The notes: generated by a model not told the origin, from the letters alone. A stretch of DNA of 64,000 nt from an uncultured Lachnospiraceae bacterium (GCA_947382625.1 CANDAG010000013.1:23292-87291), one strand, 5' to 3'; positions 15,634-24,349 are shown, counted from the stretch's first letter. Translations and numbers: made by a program.

Positions 15634-16944
15634 TTATTCATTTTCACCCTCCCATCTGACAGTATCTCCCTTCGCGATTTCTTTTGTGGAGGATGTGACG
15701 ATCCGGCTCTCTGTATCCAATGCGCCTTCCTCAATGGCAACCCAATGATCGTTATGGTCGAGTACCTTTACATTCACTGTATCTACATAGTATTCCTGCC
15801 CCAGGATCCCTTCCCTCTCCTTCAGCACATAGACAAAATTCTGTTTATCCGATTCGTGGAGGGCTGAGGGAGGCAGGCAAAGCCGGTATTTTTCTCCTTG
15901 CTCCGAACGGAAAATACTGCCGGATACCCCCGGTACTCCCATGCCTTCCGGAAGCTCGATCAATACCTCATACTTTTCCGCCCCTTCCCTGCTCTCTGCC
16001 AGATAAGCCACCTTTTCCTCCAGCTCCTTATGTTCTCCCTCCAGCTTAACCGTGATCTCATCTCCCAGACCGATATACTTTTTCTGCTCCTTGTCCAGAG
16101 TAACCTTCAGCTGGCAGGGAATGCTTTCGTCAGAGATCAGCATCACCGCCGTATCTGCTGTCCTTCCTCCTGTTCCCACCATGATCTCCGTGATCACACC
16201 ACCGAAGGGAGCCGTCACGATCCCCTGGCTGTCCTTTATCCTTTGGAGTTGGTTTAGTTCCTCGGAAAAACCGGACAACTCCAGCCGTGCCGTATCCAGA
16301 TCAGAGGAAACATTCTCCGGAAGGAGGATATCCTCCACCCTTCTTCCGGCCTGCTTCACCGCCTCGTCACGGGCCGCCTTTGCATCCGCCTCCCCGTAAG
16401 CCGCACTCTGCAGAGCGCCCTTCAGCTCCTTGTCTCCCCCGCTTCCGCCTTCTTCCTCCAGATCATTCTCCGCCTGGACATAGCTTTCCGCAGCACGCCC
16501 CACCTGGGTGTCCTGGAGTCTTGCAGTAATATCGTAATCCTCTCTTGCCCTGGCAAGCTCCAGTTCCTTTTTTTGCTCCTCAATGGCCTGATTTTCCAAA
16601 ATGGCATTGATCTGAAGAGAGATTTTGGAGATTTCATCCTTCTTTTTCTCCATCATCTCCTCAAGATCCTCAAGATCGATCAAAAACAGCACATCCCCTT
16701 CCTCTACCCTGTCGCCCACCCGGACAGGCATGGAAAGGATCCGAAACCCCGGCTGATAGGTGACGGGCTTTTCGCCTCCGGCCACCACAAGCCCCTCCGC
16801 CTCCACCTTATGCTCCACATATTTTGACGCGGGCATGGTCGTATCTGCCATGGGAAGCCGGTAAGCGTAGACACTTTTTGCAACCAACGTACATATCCCC
16901 ATAAATGCAAGAAAAATACCAAACCCTGCTATGACCTTTTTCAT
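15634..16944 (-). CDS. HlyD-like membrane fusion/adaptor protein
   Basis: A 436-residue protein with one N-terminal transmembrane segment (FGIFLAFMGICTLVAKSVY), a split lipoyl/biotinyl hairpin (RILSMPVRVGDRVEEGDVLF ... IVTAPFGGVITEIMVG), a central coiled coil (residues about 105-230) and a beta-barrel end (LGDEITVKLEG). This is the layout of periplasmic adaptors of efflux pumps; Gram-positive versions partner with ABC exporters. Here it closes an operon of sugar-type ABC importer genes with no exporter ATPase in view, which is unusual. AGGAG precedes the start and the gap to the upstream permease is seven bases. Confidence 0.8.
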   Translation of the reverse strand: MKKVIAGFGIFLAFMGICTLVAKSVYAYRLPMADTTMPASKYVEHKVEAEGLVVAGGEKPVTYQPGFRILSMPVRVGDRVEEGDVLFLIDLEDLEEMMEKKKDEISKISLQINAILENQAIEEQKKELELARAREDYDITARLQDTQVGRAAESYVQAENDLEEEGGSGGDKELKGALQSAAYGEADAKAARDEAVKQAGRRVEDILLPENVSSDLDTARLELSGFSEELNQLQRIKDSQGIVTAPFGGVITEIMVGTGGRTADTAVMLISDESIPCQLKVTLDKEQKKYIGLGDEITVKLEGEHKELEEKVAYLAESREGAEKYEVLIELPEGMGVPGVSGSIFRSEQGEKYRLCLPPSALHESDKQNFVYVLKEREGILGQEYYVDTVNVKVLDHNDHWVAIEEGALDTESRIVTSSTKEIAKGDTVRWEGENE

Positions 16945-16951
16945 TTCTTAC

Positions 16952-17839
16952 CTACTCCTTTAGTCCTGAATATATAATGCCCTGCTCCAGATAGTCCTGT
17001 CCGATGATAAACACAAACACTGCCGGCACCAGGGTGACCACACTGGCGCAAAAGGCAAATCCCGCCTGTCCCCAGGTGATCTGAGGCAGATACAGGGACA
17101 GAGGCCATAAAGACTTATCCTCCAGAAACGCCATAGGCTGCTCCATGAGATTCCAATATTCCAGAAAGCCCAGCACCATAGCGGAGAGAAGACCGCTTTT
17201 TCCAAGAGGAAGCCCCAGCCTTACAAATATGGTAAGCTCCCCGGCTCCGTCCACCCTTGCCGCCTCCAGCATCTGGTAAGGGATGCTCTTAAATCCCCCG
17301 TAGGACAAAAATACCGGGAATGTGGAAAATACCGCGGGCCAGATGATGGCCTGATGGGTATTTAAAAGAGAAAGCTCATTCAACACCAGATAGCTTGACA
17401 GCATAGTCACCTGAAAAGGCATAAGCATAAGCACCACATACAGGGCAAACAGTCCCCGGCTTCCCCTTCCCTGATACACTGCAAAGCCCCATGCCGCCGG
17501 TACCGCAAAAAGGAGCTGTCCCGTCAGGATACACAATACCAGCTTCATGGAATTCCAGAACAGAACAAAAAACTGAGGCGTCTCAAACAACAGCTTTCCA
17601 TAATTGGCAAAGGATGGATAATCCGGCACAAGCTTCCACCCGATAAATTCACTTCCATCCGTAAAGACTGTGCTGATGTACCCGCCCAGCTCCCAGGTAT
17701 CCATAAGGGAGCCGGATAAAAGCAATAGTACGGGTAAAAACACCAGCAGAGCCGGCAGGAGCAGAGCCAGAAGCAGAAGCCCTTTTCCTGCCAAATTTCT
17801 CACTTTTATCAATATTTTCCTTTTTTTATCTGTGCCCAT
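16952..17839 (-). CDS. carbohydrate ABC transporter permease, MalG type
   Basis: An approximately 295-residue inner-membrane permease with six predicted helices and the ATPase-docking EAA loop MLEAARVDGAGELTIFVRLG. The start at 17839 (MGTDKKRK; a GTG directly before it is equally possible) follows AAGGAG and lies just after the MalF-type permease stop. The open frame extends upstream but overlaps that gene. It should pair with the MalF-type permease at 17857 and need a shared MsmX-like ATPase encoded elsewhere. Confidence 0.85.
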   Translation of the reverse strand: MGTDKKRKILIKVRNLAGKGLLLLALLLPALLVFLPVLLLLSGSLMDTWELGGYISTVFTDGSEFIGWKLVPDYPSFANYGKLLFETPQFFVLFWNSMKLVLCILTGQLLFAVPAAWGFAVYQGRGSRGLFALYVVLMLMPFQVTMLSSYLVLNELSLLNTHQAIIWPAVFSTFPVFLSYGGFKSIPYQMLEAARVDGAGELTIFVRLGLPLGKSGLLSAMVLGFLEYWNLMEQPMAFLEDKSLWPLSLYLPQITWGQAGFAFCASVVTLVPAVFVFIIGQDYLEQGIIYSGLKE

Positions 17840-17856
17840 CACTATTCTGCATCTCC

Positions 17857-18714
17857 TTACCTGTCCTCCCACAGCCTTTGCAGCAATAAAATTGCGATCA
17901 TCAGAACACCGCCGGTACACACTGCCGCGGCCGCCATTTTGTCAAGCTCCAGATTTACGAACCAGTTGTTGAACAGATGCTGCAGGAGATACATGCTTTG
18001 ATCCGGATAGGCTCCCGCCGTCAGATAGGCCTCCCGGTAGATCTTAAAGGAATTCAGAAAGGATAAGATCACTATAGTAAAAAGACTTCCCTTCAGATTC
18101 GGAAGCACGATCCTCCAAAACCGCTGCCAGCCTCCTGCGCCGTCCACCCTGGCGGCCTCCAGCATTTCCCCGGAGATCCCCCCAAGACCTGCCAGCCACA
18201 GGATCACCGTATAGCCCAGATTTTTCCATACATAGCTTCCCACCAGCACCCAGAAGGCCGTGGCTGTACCGAGATAATCCTTATGTACCTCTCCCCAGAG
18301 GCCCCAGTCAAGTCCGGCCCGGGTGAGAAATAAATTCAAAAATCCCTGCTTATAAAACACCAGCTTCCACACCAGCACCACAGTGGCAGTGGGCATGGCA
18401 AGAGGAAACAGATAAATGGATTTGATCCATCCCTTCTTTTTAAATCTGCTTAGCATCAGTGCCACCATCAGCCCCGCCGAGACCAGAACAGGGATGCATA
18501 CCACCGTAAATTTTATGGTATTTTTCACTGCCAGCAAAAACGCCTGATTCCGGAAAATAGCCTGATAATTTTTTCCTCCGATAAACGCCCCCGTCACCGC
18601 CGTGGTGAAGGAACGCTTCACCACATCCAGAAAGGGCAGAAGGACAAAAACCATGATCCCCAAAAAGCCCGGAAACACAAACAGGCCAAAAAACTTTCTT
18701 CTCTTTTTCTGCAT
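17857..18714 (-). CDS. sugar ABC transporter permease, MalF type
   Basis: A 285-residue six-helix permease (FFGLFVFPGFLGIMVFVLLP at the N-terminus) with the EAA loop EMLEAARVDGAGGWQRFW. It matches MalF/UgpA-type subunits in length. It follows the propeller/solute-binding lipoprotein gene by 20 bases and precedes the MalG-type subunit, so all are likely one transcript under the BlaI-like operator at 21342-21381. Confidence 0.85.
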   Translation of the reverse strand: MQKKRRKFFGLFVFPGFLGIMVFVLLPFLDVVKRSFTTAVTGAFIGGKNYQAIFRNQAFLLAVKNTIKFTVVCIPVLVSAGLMVALMLSRFKKKGWIKSIYLFPLAMPTATVVLVWKLVFYKQGFLNLFLTRAGLDWGLWGEVHKDYLGTATAFWVLVGSYVWKNLGYTVILWLAGLGGISGEMLEAARVDGAGGWQRFWRIVLPNLKGSLFTIVILSFLNSFKIYREAYLTAGAYPDQSMYLLQHLFNNWFVNLELDKMAAAAVCTGGVLMIAILLLQRLWEDR

Positions 18715-18734
18715 ATATTTTTCTCTCTGCTCTT

Positions 18735-21212
18735 TTATTCTGCCATATAGATAGCCAGCTTCTGCTCTATGGCATCCAGCGCCTCCTCCAGTTCCTGCTC
18801 TCCCCGGAAATATTTCTGCCCTTCCTCCATCACTGCCTTTTCCAGAACCCTGTCTTCTATATAAGGGGTATCCGCCGACTCCATCCAGCCATAAAACACC
18901 GCAAGCTCTTCTTCTGTGGGCACATAAACATCCAGCTCTGTCTCTATTCCCTCTTCAGAAACCATAACCATAGAACCATACAGCCCGTCTTCCCCTACAT
19001 ACTCCTCATCGGGCCGAAACAGCTCCTCAAGAGCACTGCGGTTGATAGAATAGCCTCCCAGAGCGCATTGGTTCTCCTTTCCAAGAAACAGCGTCAGAAA
19101 ATCCTCCGCCAGCTCCTTCCGGCCGGACGCCGCATTGATGCCAAGCAGGGTCTCGGGGATAAATACTCCTTTGCTCTGCCCTTCCATAAGCGTCAGCGCT
19201 GCGTCTTCACAGCCCTTTGCCTTGTGTACCGAGGTCAGATCATAATAGCCGTAAGGGTAGGTGTTAAGCCCTGTGAGAAGCTTCACATAATCTCCCACAT
19301 AGTCCAGAGACATTCCTCCGTAAAAGGACAGCTCATACTCCCAGTCCTCGCCGTAATCCCGGGCGGAAATTTCTGCAGAGGACTGGAAACGCTCCAGACT
19401 TTTGGCATTGATCCCGTCCATCTGAGCCTCATAGATCCTCTTTGTCTGGGTCAAAAACTCCGAAAGAGCCTCACGGTCAATTTCTCCTCCATCCCCCTTC
19501 CATGCAGGAGCGCTGACTGCGGCAAACATCTTCATGACTCCGATCTCAGAGCTGATCCCGATCAGATCTGCGCCCGGATTGTCCCTGCGCAGCTGTTCCA
19601 TTCCCTCTGCAATGGCGGAAAGACCTTTCATGCCAGATACCAGCTCTTCCTTTCCCAGAAGGATGGGAAAGGCCACCTGTGCAGGGATCATATAGATCTC
19701 CTCCTCTGTTCCAAGGGCGCGGATCAGGTTTGTAAACAGCTCCTCCTCATACTTCCCAACAAACTCATTCAAATTAAGGAGCAGTCCCTTCTGAAGATAG
19801 GAATCTATAGGAAGTCCATCCAGCACCAGCACATCCGGCCCCTGTCCTGCCATGATCTCTGTGTTCAGCTTCTTAAGGGCGTCCTCCCTGGTAACTCCGC
19901 CTCCTTCTTCCATCCCCACCTCATACTCCACATGGACCTCCGGATTCTCCACCTGATAGGCGGAAGCTGCTACCCGGATATCATAGCTTTCTTTCAGGCT
20001 GTACACCTTCAGCTTCTCTGTAGGGACAGAAGCCACATTGGAATCATAAGTAAATTTCACAACCTTTCCGCCGGAAAAAAGAGCAATAAACTCTCCGGTT
20101 TCCAGCCTCAGCATATCCTTGATCCCATACCTGGGACTTCCCAATCTTGAGAGAGAACCGTCAATGAGCTGTTCTACCTCTCCCTGTCCCATCACATAGC
20201 GATGCAGCCCCTTTTTGCCTGCCAGATAAAGGGTTCCTTCCTCTCCCGGAAAAAGAAACAGATCATACCAGCTCCCGCCGTTAAACTGCCTGTCCGGATA
20301 ATTCTCCTTCACAAATTCCGCAAGGACCTGGTCCTCCACGTACTCCTTCTTTTCCATATCATAAAGGATCGGTGCCTCAATGTCATAGCCGTCAATGATC
20401 ATCAGATCTCCCAGGAACTGGATAAGCTGGGGATTTGTCTCCGTATTCAGATATATCTCCGTGCTGCCGTCCTCCTTTACCTCATAAACGCATTCCCTGT
20501 AGGTAGTCATAAAAACCCTTCCGGAATCGGCAAGCCAGAAGTTCGTGGGATAGAGATCATCCTCACCCACAGAGTAAGTCACCGGCAGCTCCGTGCCATC
20601 AGGAAAAAGCAGCGCGCAGTCGGGATTCAGTTCAAACCAGGAGCCTGTGCTTTCCTCTCCGGACTCATCGGAAGCTTCCTCATCCGCCTCGTCCTCACCA
20701 TCTGTATCTGCACCATATCCGTTCGCTTCGTCCTCATCAACATAGATGGCAGCCAAGGTACCGTCCGCCCCGACCTGGACATTCAGCATATATGCTGATG
20801 CACCCTTCTCTTCCAGCCACTGGATGCTCTCCGCCTTCCAGGTCCCTCCCTGATCCTCCGATACCTGAAAGCTCCGATAGCCGTCTGCGATCACCAGCTT
20901 CCCCTCCGGCAGCATCCGCAGATCATAAACCACCTCCAGGGCATCTGACAGATCTGTCTCTTCCTCCACGTACCGCCCCATGGACACTTCCTGCTGATCC
21001 TCTCTGCCGCCTTCTCCTGAGACATTCCCGGAAGGATTGCTTCCCTGAGCCCCATTCTCCCCGAAACCACTTCCTCCCGAGTTTGCCTGCCCTCCGCAGC
21101 CTGAAGAAAGCACCACTGTCACTGCCGTCAAAAGACACATAAGCCTTTTGGCAGACTTAAGTTTCTTCAAAATCTTTTTGTTCAGAAATTTTTTCATAAA
21201 AATACCTTTCAT
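18735..21212 (-). CDS. lipoprotein: Asp-box beta-propeller region fused to ABC solute-binding domain
   Basis: About 825 residues, roughly twice a normal solute-binding protein. A lipoprotein signal ends in LSSGC. Residues about 70-400 look like a beta-propeller/BNR sensor, with an Asp-box VSEDQGGTWKAE (SxDxGxTW) and repeated blade-like phrases, interrupted by an acidic insert. The C-terminal half is a MalE-type binding domain (VAASAYQVENPEVHVEYEVG, ALKKLNTEIMAGQGPDVLVL). It is anchored outside the cell and would feed the two permeases downstream. Start 21212 uses GGAG ten bases upstream; ATG 21197 with AAAGG is an alternative. Ligand unknown. Confidence 0.8.
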   Translation of the reverse strand: MKGIFMKKFLNKKILKKLKSAKRLMCLLTAVTVVLSSGCGGQANSGGSGFGENGAQGSNPSGNVSGEGGREDQQEVSMGRYVEEETDLSDALEVVYDLRMLPEGKLVIADGYRSFQVSEDQGGTWKAESIQWLEEKGASAYMLNVQVGADGTLAAIYVDEDEANGYGADTDGEDEADEEASDESGEESTGSWFELNPDCALLFPDGTELPVTYSVGEDDLYPTNFWLADSGRVFMTTYRECVYEVKEDGSTEIYLNTETNPQLIQFLGDLMIIDGYDIEAPILYDMEKKEYVEDQVLAEFVKENYPDRQFNGGSWYDLFLFPGEEGTLYLAGKKGLHRYVMGQGEVEQLIDGSLSRLGSPRYGIKDMLRLETGEFIALFSGGKVVKFTYDSNVASVPTEKLKVYSLKESYDIRVAASAYQVENPEVHVEYEVGMEEGGGVTREDALKKLNTEIMAGQGPDVLVLDGLPIDSYLQKGLLLNLNEFVGKYEEELFTNLIRALGTEEEIYMIPAQVAFPILLGKEELVSGMKGLSAIAEGMEQLRRDNPGADLIGISSEIGVMKMFAAVSAPAWKGDGGEIDREALSEFLTQTKRIYEAQMDGINAKSLERFQSSAEISARDYGEDWEYELSFYGGMSLDYVGDYVKLLTGLNTYPYGYYDLTSVHKAKGCEDAALTLMEGQSKGVFIPETLLGINAASGRKELAEDFLTLFLGKENQCALGGYSINRSALEELFRPDEEYVGEDGLYGSMVMVSEEGIETELDVYVPTEEELAVFYGWMESADTPYIEDRVLEKAVMEEGQKYFRGEQELEEALDAIEQKLAIYMAE

Positions 21213-21266
21213 TGTTAACTGACTCCTTTCCCATGCTACCCCAGTCCCCTGCGAATCGTTTTTCCA

Positions 21267-21307
21267 GGCAAACGCTGCCACGCTTTGCGGATCAGCTTAT
21301 TGATGAA
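21267..21307 (+). repeat. REP-like short interspersed repeat, copy 2
   Basis: AAACGCTGCCACGCTTTGCG followed by GATCAGCTTATTGAT. Compared with copy 1 the closing stem GCCG/CGGC has become GCTG/CAGC, a compensatory C-G to T-A change that preserves the hairpin. Confidence 0.75.
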
Positions 21308-21341
21308 GATTTCCAGACCACAAAGCCTGAAACGCAAAATG

Positions 21342-21381
21342 ACTACCGCGATAGTCTGTAAATATAGACTATCACAGTAGT
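21342..21381. promoter_or_regulatory. paired BlaI-type operator upstream of the ABC/adaptor operon
   Basis: Two dyads, ACTACCGCGATAGT (21342-21355) and ACTATCACAGTAGT (21368-21381), lie about 130 bp upstream of the propeller/solute-binding gene. They share the ACTA-N6-TAGT core with the pair in front of the blaI-like gene (23667-23703), with similar spacing (26 versus 23 bp). This strongly suggests that the BlaI-like repressor also controls this operon. Confidence 0.7.
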
Positions 21382-21419
21382 CGCTCTATGTCAAATACTT
21401 TTATACACCCTGGGATTCC

Positions 21420-21450
21420 GTAACAGTGAAGCCGAGGGCTAAACTACTAC
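21420..21450 (+). repeat. degenerate GTAAC palindromic repeat
   Basis: GTAACAGTGAAGCCGAGGGC followed by TAAACTACTAC matches the GTAACTATGAAGCC...GGCT element of 15549 and 30368 with several substitutions. It lies just past the stop of the BlaR-like gene. Confidence 0.5.
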
Positions 21451-21464
21451 AAGACATCCCGCAT

Positions 21465-23111
21465 CTACCTCCACCTTCTGGTATACTCCTTTGACTCCTT
21501 TTCCGAAAGATGCCTTAATCCCACAATATTTCCGCTCTGATCATGCTCTGCAACCACACCGGTGGTTCCGGTCTTCTCGCCGGAGGGATTCAAAAACAGC
21601 CGGCCTGAAAAGCCTTCCTCCTCAGGTATGGTATTATCCGCCAGAAAATAAATGGGCTCACCCTCATAAAAAAGCTGATAATCCGTATCCTCAAACCAGA
21701 TACTGACCCCAAACCTCCCATAATCTTCAATCACAATATCTTCAATGGTCTTTTCGTCCATAAGCTGGTCCGCGGAGCCCGGCGATATTTGTTCAGAGGC
21801 CTGCTCCTGCAGGGAATCCGTATATTCTGCCGCACTTACCGCATACTCTGTATCCCCTGTCACAGTTTCCTCCCCGGCCCCGGCTGCTGCTGCATCCTCC
21901 ACCACCACAAAGCTCATCTCTATCCCCGGCATATTCTCCCACGCCACATTTGTATATCCGCCAACAGACAGTCCGCTGTCCTCCTGTATCGTATCCGTTG
22001 CTATCACCGCATATTCCGACGTCTCCCCATCATACTCATACACCGCCGCATTACTCCCTGCAGCATAAGATACATCATAATGGGATCCGAAAGCGGTAAG
22101 TGCCATTCCCACGGCGGCCATCGCCCCCAAAATCCCTCTCGCTGTCACCTTCCTGAATTTCATAACTGCCGTGATCCTTTCGGTCACCGCATTTTTTCCA
22201 AAACCAAGCCCTGTCTGGAATCCCATGCTTTTCTGCTGGGCCATGGAAAGAAGGGCAAGGGCATAATCCTTCCGGCTCTCCTGCTTATTCCGCACCACGG
22301 TCTCATCGCACAAAATCTCCATATCTCTGTTAAACAAAAGAACCATCAGCCACACCAGCGGGTTAAACCAGTGCAGGCACAAAACGCCATGGGCTACAAG
22401 CTTTTTCAGATTGTCGTGATGCCTGATATGCACCAGCTCATGTCTGAGCCAGAAGGCGATCTCTTTTTCCGAATTTTGATACAACCCCTTGGGAAAGACA
22501 ATGGCAGGCCGGAACACTCCATAAGTCACCGGTGATGCCGTGCGGTCGGAAATACAGAATTTCACCCTTTTCATCCGCTCCCTGTCCCTTTCCTCTAACA
22601 GCAAAAGCAGGAGTTGTTTTTCTTTTTCGGACATAGGAAGCCCTTCCCTGAAAAACTGACTGTCACGGTAATAAAGATACAAAGAACCAAGAATCATGAC
22701 AAGAGCCGCCACCCCATAAATCATCCAGGGAAGATTGCTTTTTTGCATGCTTAACGCCAGACCGGACGCTGCCGCCGTATCTCCATTCTCCGTTACTGAT
22801 ATCACAGCCGTCTCTTCTCCGTCCCAGACAGAAGCGCTATGGGCCACCTTCCAGCACACCTTTTCCGATGGTACATCAACAAAAACGCTGCTTACAGCTT
22901 CCACTTTATAGCAATCTAAAGAAATCGCTCCCAGATCACCGAGCCCCGGAAAGGGCATGGGAAGGGCAATCGGAAGCACCAGACGCAAAATCGCGATCTC
23001 CCAGAGCAGGATCATTGCCTTTTTGGGAACATAATTCATAAAAAGGATGCGGAATATGATAATTCCAATGATCAAAATCCCTGCCGTTAAACTCATCTGC
23101 ACCAGGTTCAT
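21465..23111 (-). CDS. BlaR1/MecR1-like M56 membrane metalloprotease without a penicillin-binding domain
   Basis: About 548 residues. Start 23111 (MNLVQMSLTAGILIIG) is chosen with AAAGGAGC upstream; the open frame runs 25 codons further to 23186, but that extension is encoded by tandem REP units. There are four membrane segments and a cytoplasmic zinc-protease motif HELVHIRHHDN with a third-ligand region RDMEILCDE. The C-terminal extracellular part (about 210 residues) has no SxxK or KTG penicillin-binding motifs, so it senses something other than beta-lactams or works through a partner. Family logic: it cleaves or inactivates the adjacent BlaI-like repressor. Confidence 0.85.
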   Translation of the reverse strand: MNLVQMSLTAGILIIGIIIFRILFMNYVPKKAMILLWEIAILRLVLPIALPMPFPGLGDLGAISLDCYKVEAVSSVFVDVPSEKVCWKVAHSASVWDGEETAVISVTENGDTAAASGLALSMQKSNLPWMIYGVAALVMILGSLYLYYRDSQFFREGLPMSEKEKQLLLLLLEERDRERMKRVKFCISDRTASPVTYGVFRPAIVFPKGLYQNSEKEIAFWLRHELVHIRHHDNLKKLVAHGVLCLHWFNPLVWLMVLLFNRDMEILCDETVVRNKQESRKDYALALLSMAQQKSMGFQTGLGFGKNAVTERITAVMKFRKVTARGILGAMAAVGMALTAFGSHYDVSYAAGSNAAVYEYDGETSEYAVIATDTIQEDSGLSVGGYTNVAWENMPGIEMSFVVVEDAAAAGAGEETVTGDTEYAVSAAEYTDSLQEQASEQISPGSADQLMDEKTIEDIVIEDYGRFGVSIWFEDTDYQLFYEGEPIYFLADNTIPEEEGFSGRLFLNPSGEKTGTTGVVAEHDQSGNIVGLRHLSEKESKEYTRRWR

Positions 23112-23135
23112 CTTTTCACTCAGCTCCTTTCCTAA

Positions 23136-23196
23136 CAAACGCCGTTCCGGCTTATTGTTCAAACGCCGTCCCGGCTTATTGTTCAAACGCCGTCCT
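23136..23196 (+). repeat. tandem shortened REP units (24 bp x 2.5)
   Basis: Two 24-bp units CAAACGCCGTTCCGGCTTAT-TGTT and CAAACGCCGTCCCGGCTTAT-TGTT are followed by a 13-base partial unit. Each is the REP family with its central CACGCTTCGCGA removed, leaving a minimal GCCG-TYC-CGGC hairpin. They sit between the blaI-like stop and the blaR-like start. Confidence 0.8.
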
Positions 23197-23198
23197 CT

Positions 23199-23558
23199 TT
23201 ACTCTTCCAGATCATCGATCATCCTCTTAAGCTGCTCGACTTCCTGCTTTGAAAGCTTTTTTCCGTCCAGAAAGGCGGCAAAAAACTTTTCTTTGGAGCC
23301 GTCGAACATCTTATCGATCAGTTCTTCCGTCTCATAGTCCTGAACCTCCTGCCGGGAGATCAGAGCGCTGCACAAAAAGCCGGGCTCTTCTCTTTTGATG
23401 GCGCCTTTATCCACACATTTCTTGATCACCGTGTAGGTAGTATTCCTGTTCCAGCCAATCTCCCCCTTTAATATTTTCACGATCTGCCCCGCCGGAAGAT
23501 CTCCTTCCCGCCATAATACCTCCATCACTTTTCGTTCCGAATCAAACAATTTTATCAT
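23199..23558 (-). CDS. BlaI/MecI-family transcriptional repressor
   Basis: A 119-residue winged-helix repressor beginning MIKLFDSERKVMEVLWREGD, the canonical BlaI/MecI length and start; GGAG lies 11 bases upstream of the ATG at 23558. The DNA-binding region (PAGQIVKILKGEIGWNRNTT) and the C-terminal dimerisation helices (ETEELIDKMFDGSKEKFF ... LSKQEVEQLKRMIDDLEE) are intact. It is followed by the M56 protease. Paired dyads at 23667-23703 upstream indicate autorepression, and a similar pair at 21342-21381 indicates control of the ABC operon. Confidence 0.9.
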   Translation of the reverse strand: MIKLFDSERKVMEVLWREGDLPAGQIVKILKGEIGWNRNTTYTVIKKCVDKGAIKREEPGFLCSALISRQEVQDYETEELIDKMFDGSKEKFFAAFLDGKKLSKQEVEQLKRMIDDLEE

Positions 23559-23593
23559 GTTGTAATGTCTCCTCTCTTTTCCAAACAAATCTG

Positions 23594-23659
23594 ACAACGA
23601 TACGCTTCGTGAGACGGCTTATTGGCCAAACGTCGACTCGCTTCGCAAGACGGCCAATC
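23594..23659 (+). repeat. two adjacent REP-like units upstream of blaI
   Basis: Unit A (23594-23625) contains ATACGCTTCGTGAGACGGCT-TATTGG and unit B (23626-23659) CAAACGTCGACTCGCTTCGC-AAGACGGCC. They lie between the blaI operator and its ribosome site and so would be part of the transcribed leader. Confidence 0.7.
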
Positions 23660-23666
23660 AAAAAAG

Positions 23667-23703
23667 ACTATCGCAATAGTTGTTTAAATACTATCACGAT
23701 AGT
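23667..23703. promoter_or_regulatory. paired BlaI-type operator in front of blaI
   Basis: ACTATCGCAATAGT (23667-23680) and ACTATCACGATAGT (23690-23703) are two 14-bp dyads 23 bp apart, upstream of the BlaI-like repressor. This is the double-operator arrangement expected for an autoregulated BlaI/MecI protein. Confidence 0.75.
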
Positions 23704-23734
23704 CATGGTGTGTCAATAAATCTTCTTTTCCTGA

Positions 23735-24349
23735 TCATACAATTTGAATCTTTAATAATCCGGCCAGCTCAGCGGCCTGGTACATATTGACCTTAACCCC
23801 TGCCAGCTCTGTATAAGTATCAGAGACCATCAGGTTGGTGATCACACAGTCTGAAAGATCGATTCCCTTTAATTTTGTTTTGAAGAAATCTGCACCGTTG
23901 AAATTCACATTGTGAAATACGGGCTTTTTTAATTTCACCTCTGAAAAAAAGCTCTGTTCCATATTACAGTCAGATGTCGATGTATTTTCCCAAAGAGTGG
24001 ATACAAAATTGCAATACAGGCAGCTGCAATCCTTCATTTCCGTGCTTTTAAACGAAGCTGCGCCAAAGGAACAACCATCCATTTTGCAGCTCAGGAATCT
24101 ACAATTCTTAAAATACGCATTTTTCAGACAACAGTTGCTCAGATCACAGCTATCAAATATAACATCGATAAACTCTCCGCTGTCAAAATCATTATCCGGA
24201 ATCTGGCACTTTATGAACTGAACCCTCTCAAACATTACTTTTCGTGCATTGATACCGCTGAGCCTTTCATTTTCAAATATCTTTTGTTCTATGGCATTTT
24301 CAGCTTCTATCGCCTGATCGATCTCATCATATAGCAAATCAAAAACCAT
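23735..24349 (-). CDS. pentapeptide-repeat protein
   Basis: About 204 residues. The start at 24349 (MVFDLLYDEIDQA) overlaps the upstream gene stop by 11 bases, suggesting translational coupling. From residue about 35 onward the sequence has the A/C-(D/N/S)-F/L-x-x periodicity of pentapeptide repeats (VMFERVQFIKCQIPD, CCLKNAYFKNCRFLSCKMDG, FHNVNFNGADFFKTKLKGID), which fold as a right-handed quadrilateral beta-helix. Functions range from gyrase protection to scaffolds; none can be assigned here. Cytoplasmic, with no signal peptide. Confidence 0.78.
   Translation of the reverse strand: MVFDLLYDEIDQAIEAENAIEQKIFENERLSGINARKVMFERVQFIKCQIPDNDFDSGEFIDVIFDSCDLSNCCLKNAYFKNCRFLSCKMDGCSFGAASFKSTEMKDCSCLYCNFVSTLWENTSTSDCNMEQSFFSEVKLKKPVFHNVNFNGADFFKTKLKGIDLSDCVITNLMVSDTYTELAGVKVNMYQAAELAGLLKIQIV

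Noticed and set aside
19068-20150. A 360-codon rightward open frame
   Set aside because: Antisense shadow of the propeller/solute-binding lipoprotein gene, which has clear motifs on the other strand.
23136-23196. Tandem 24-bp units as a possible CRISPR array
   Set aside because: The units are directly adjacent with no spacers and belong to the REP family; no cas genes are present.
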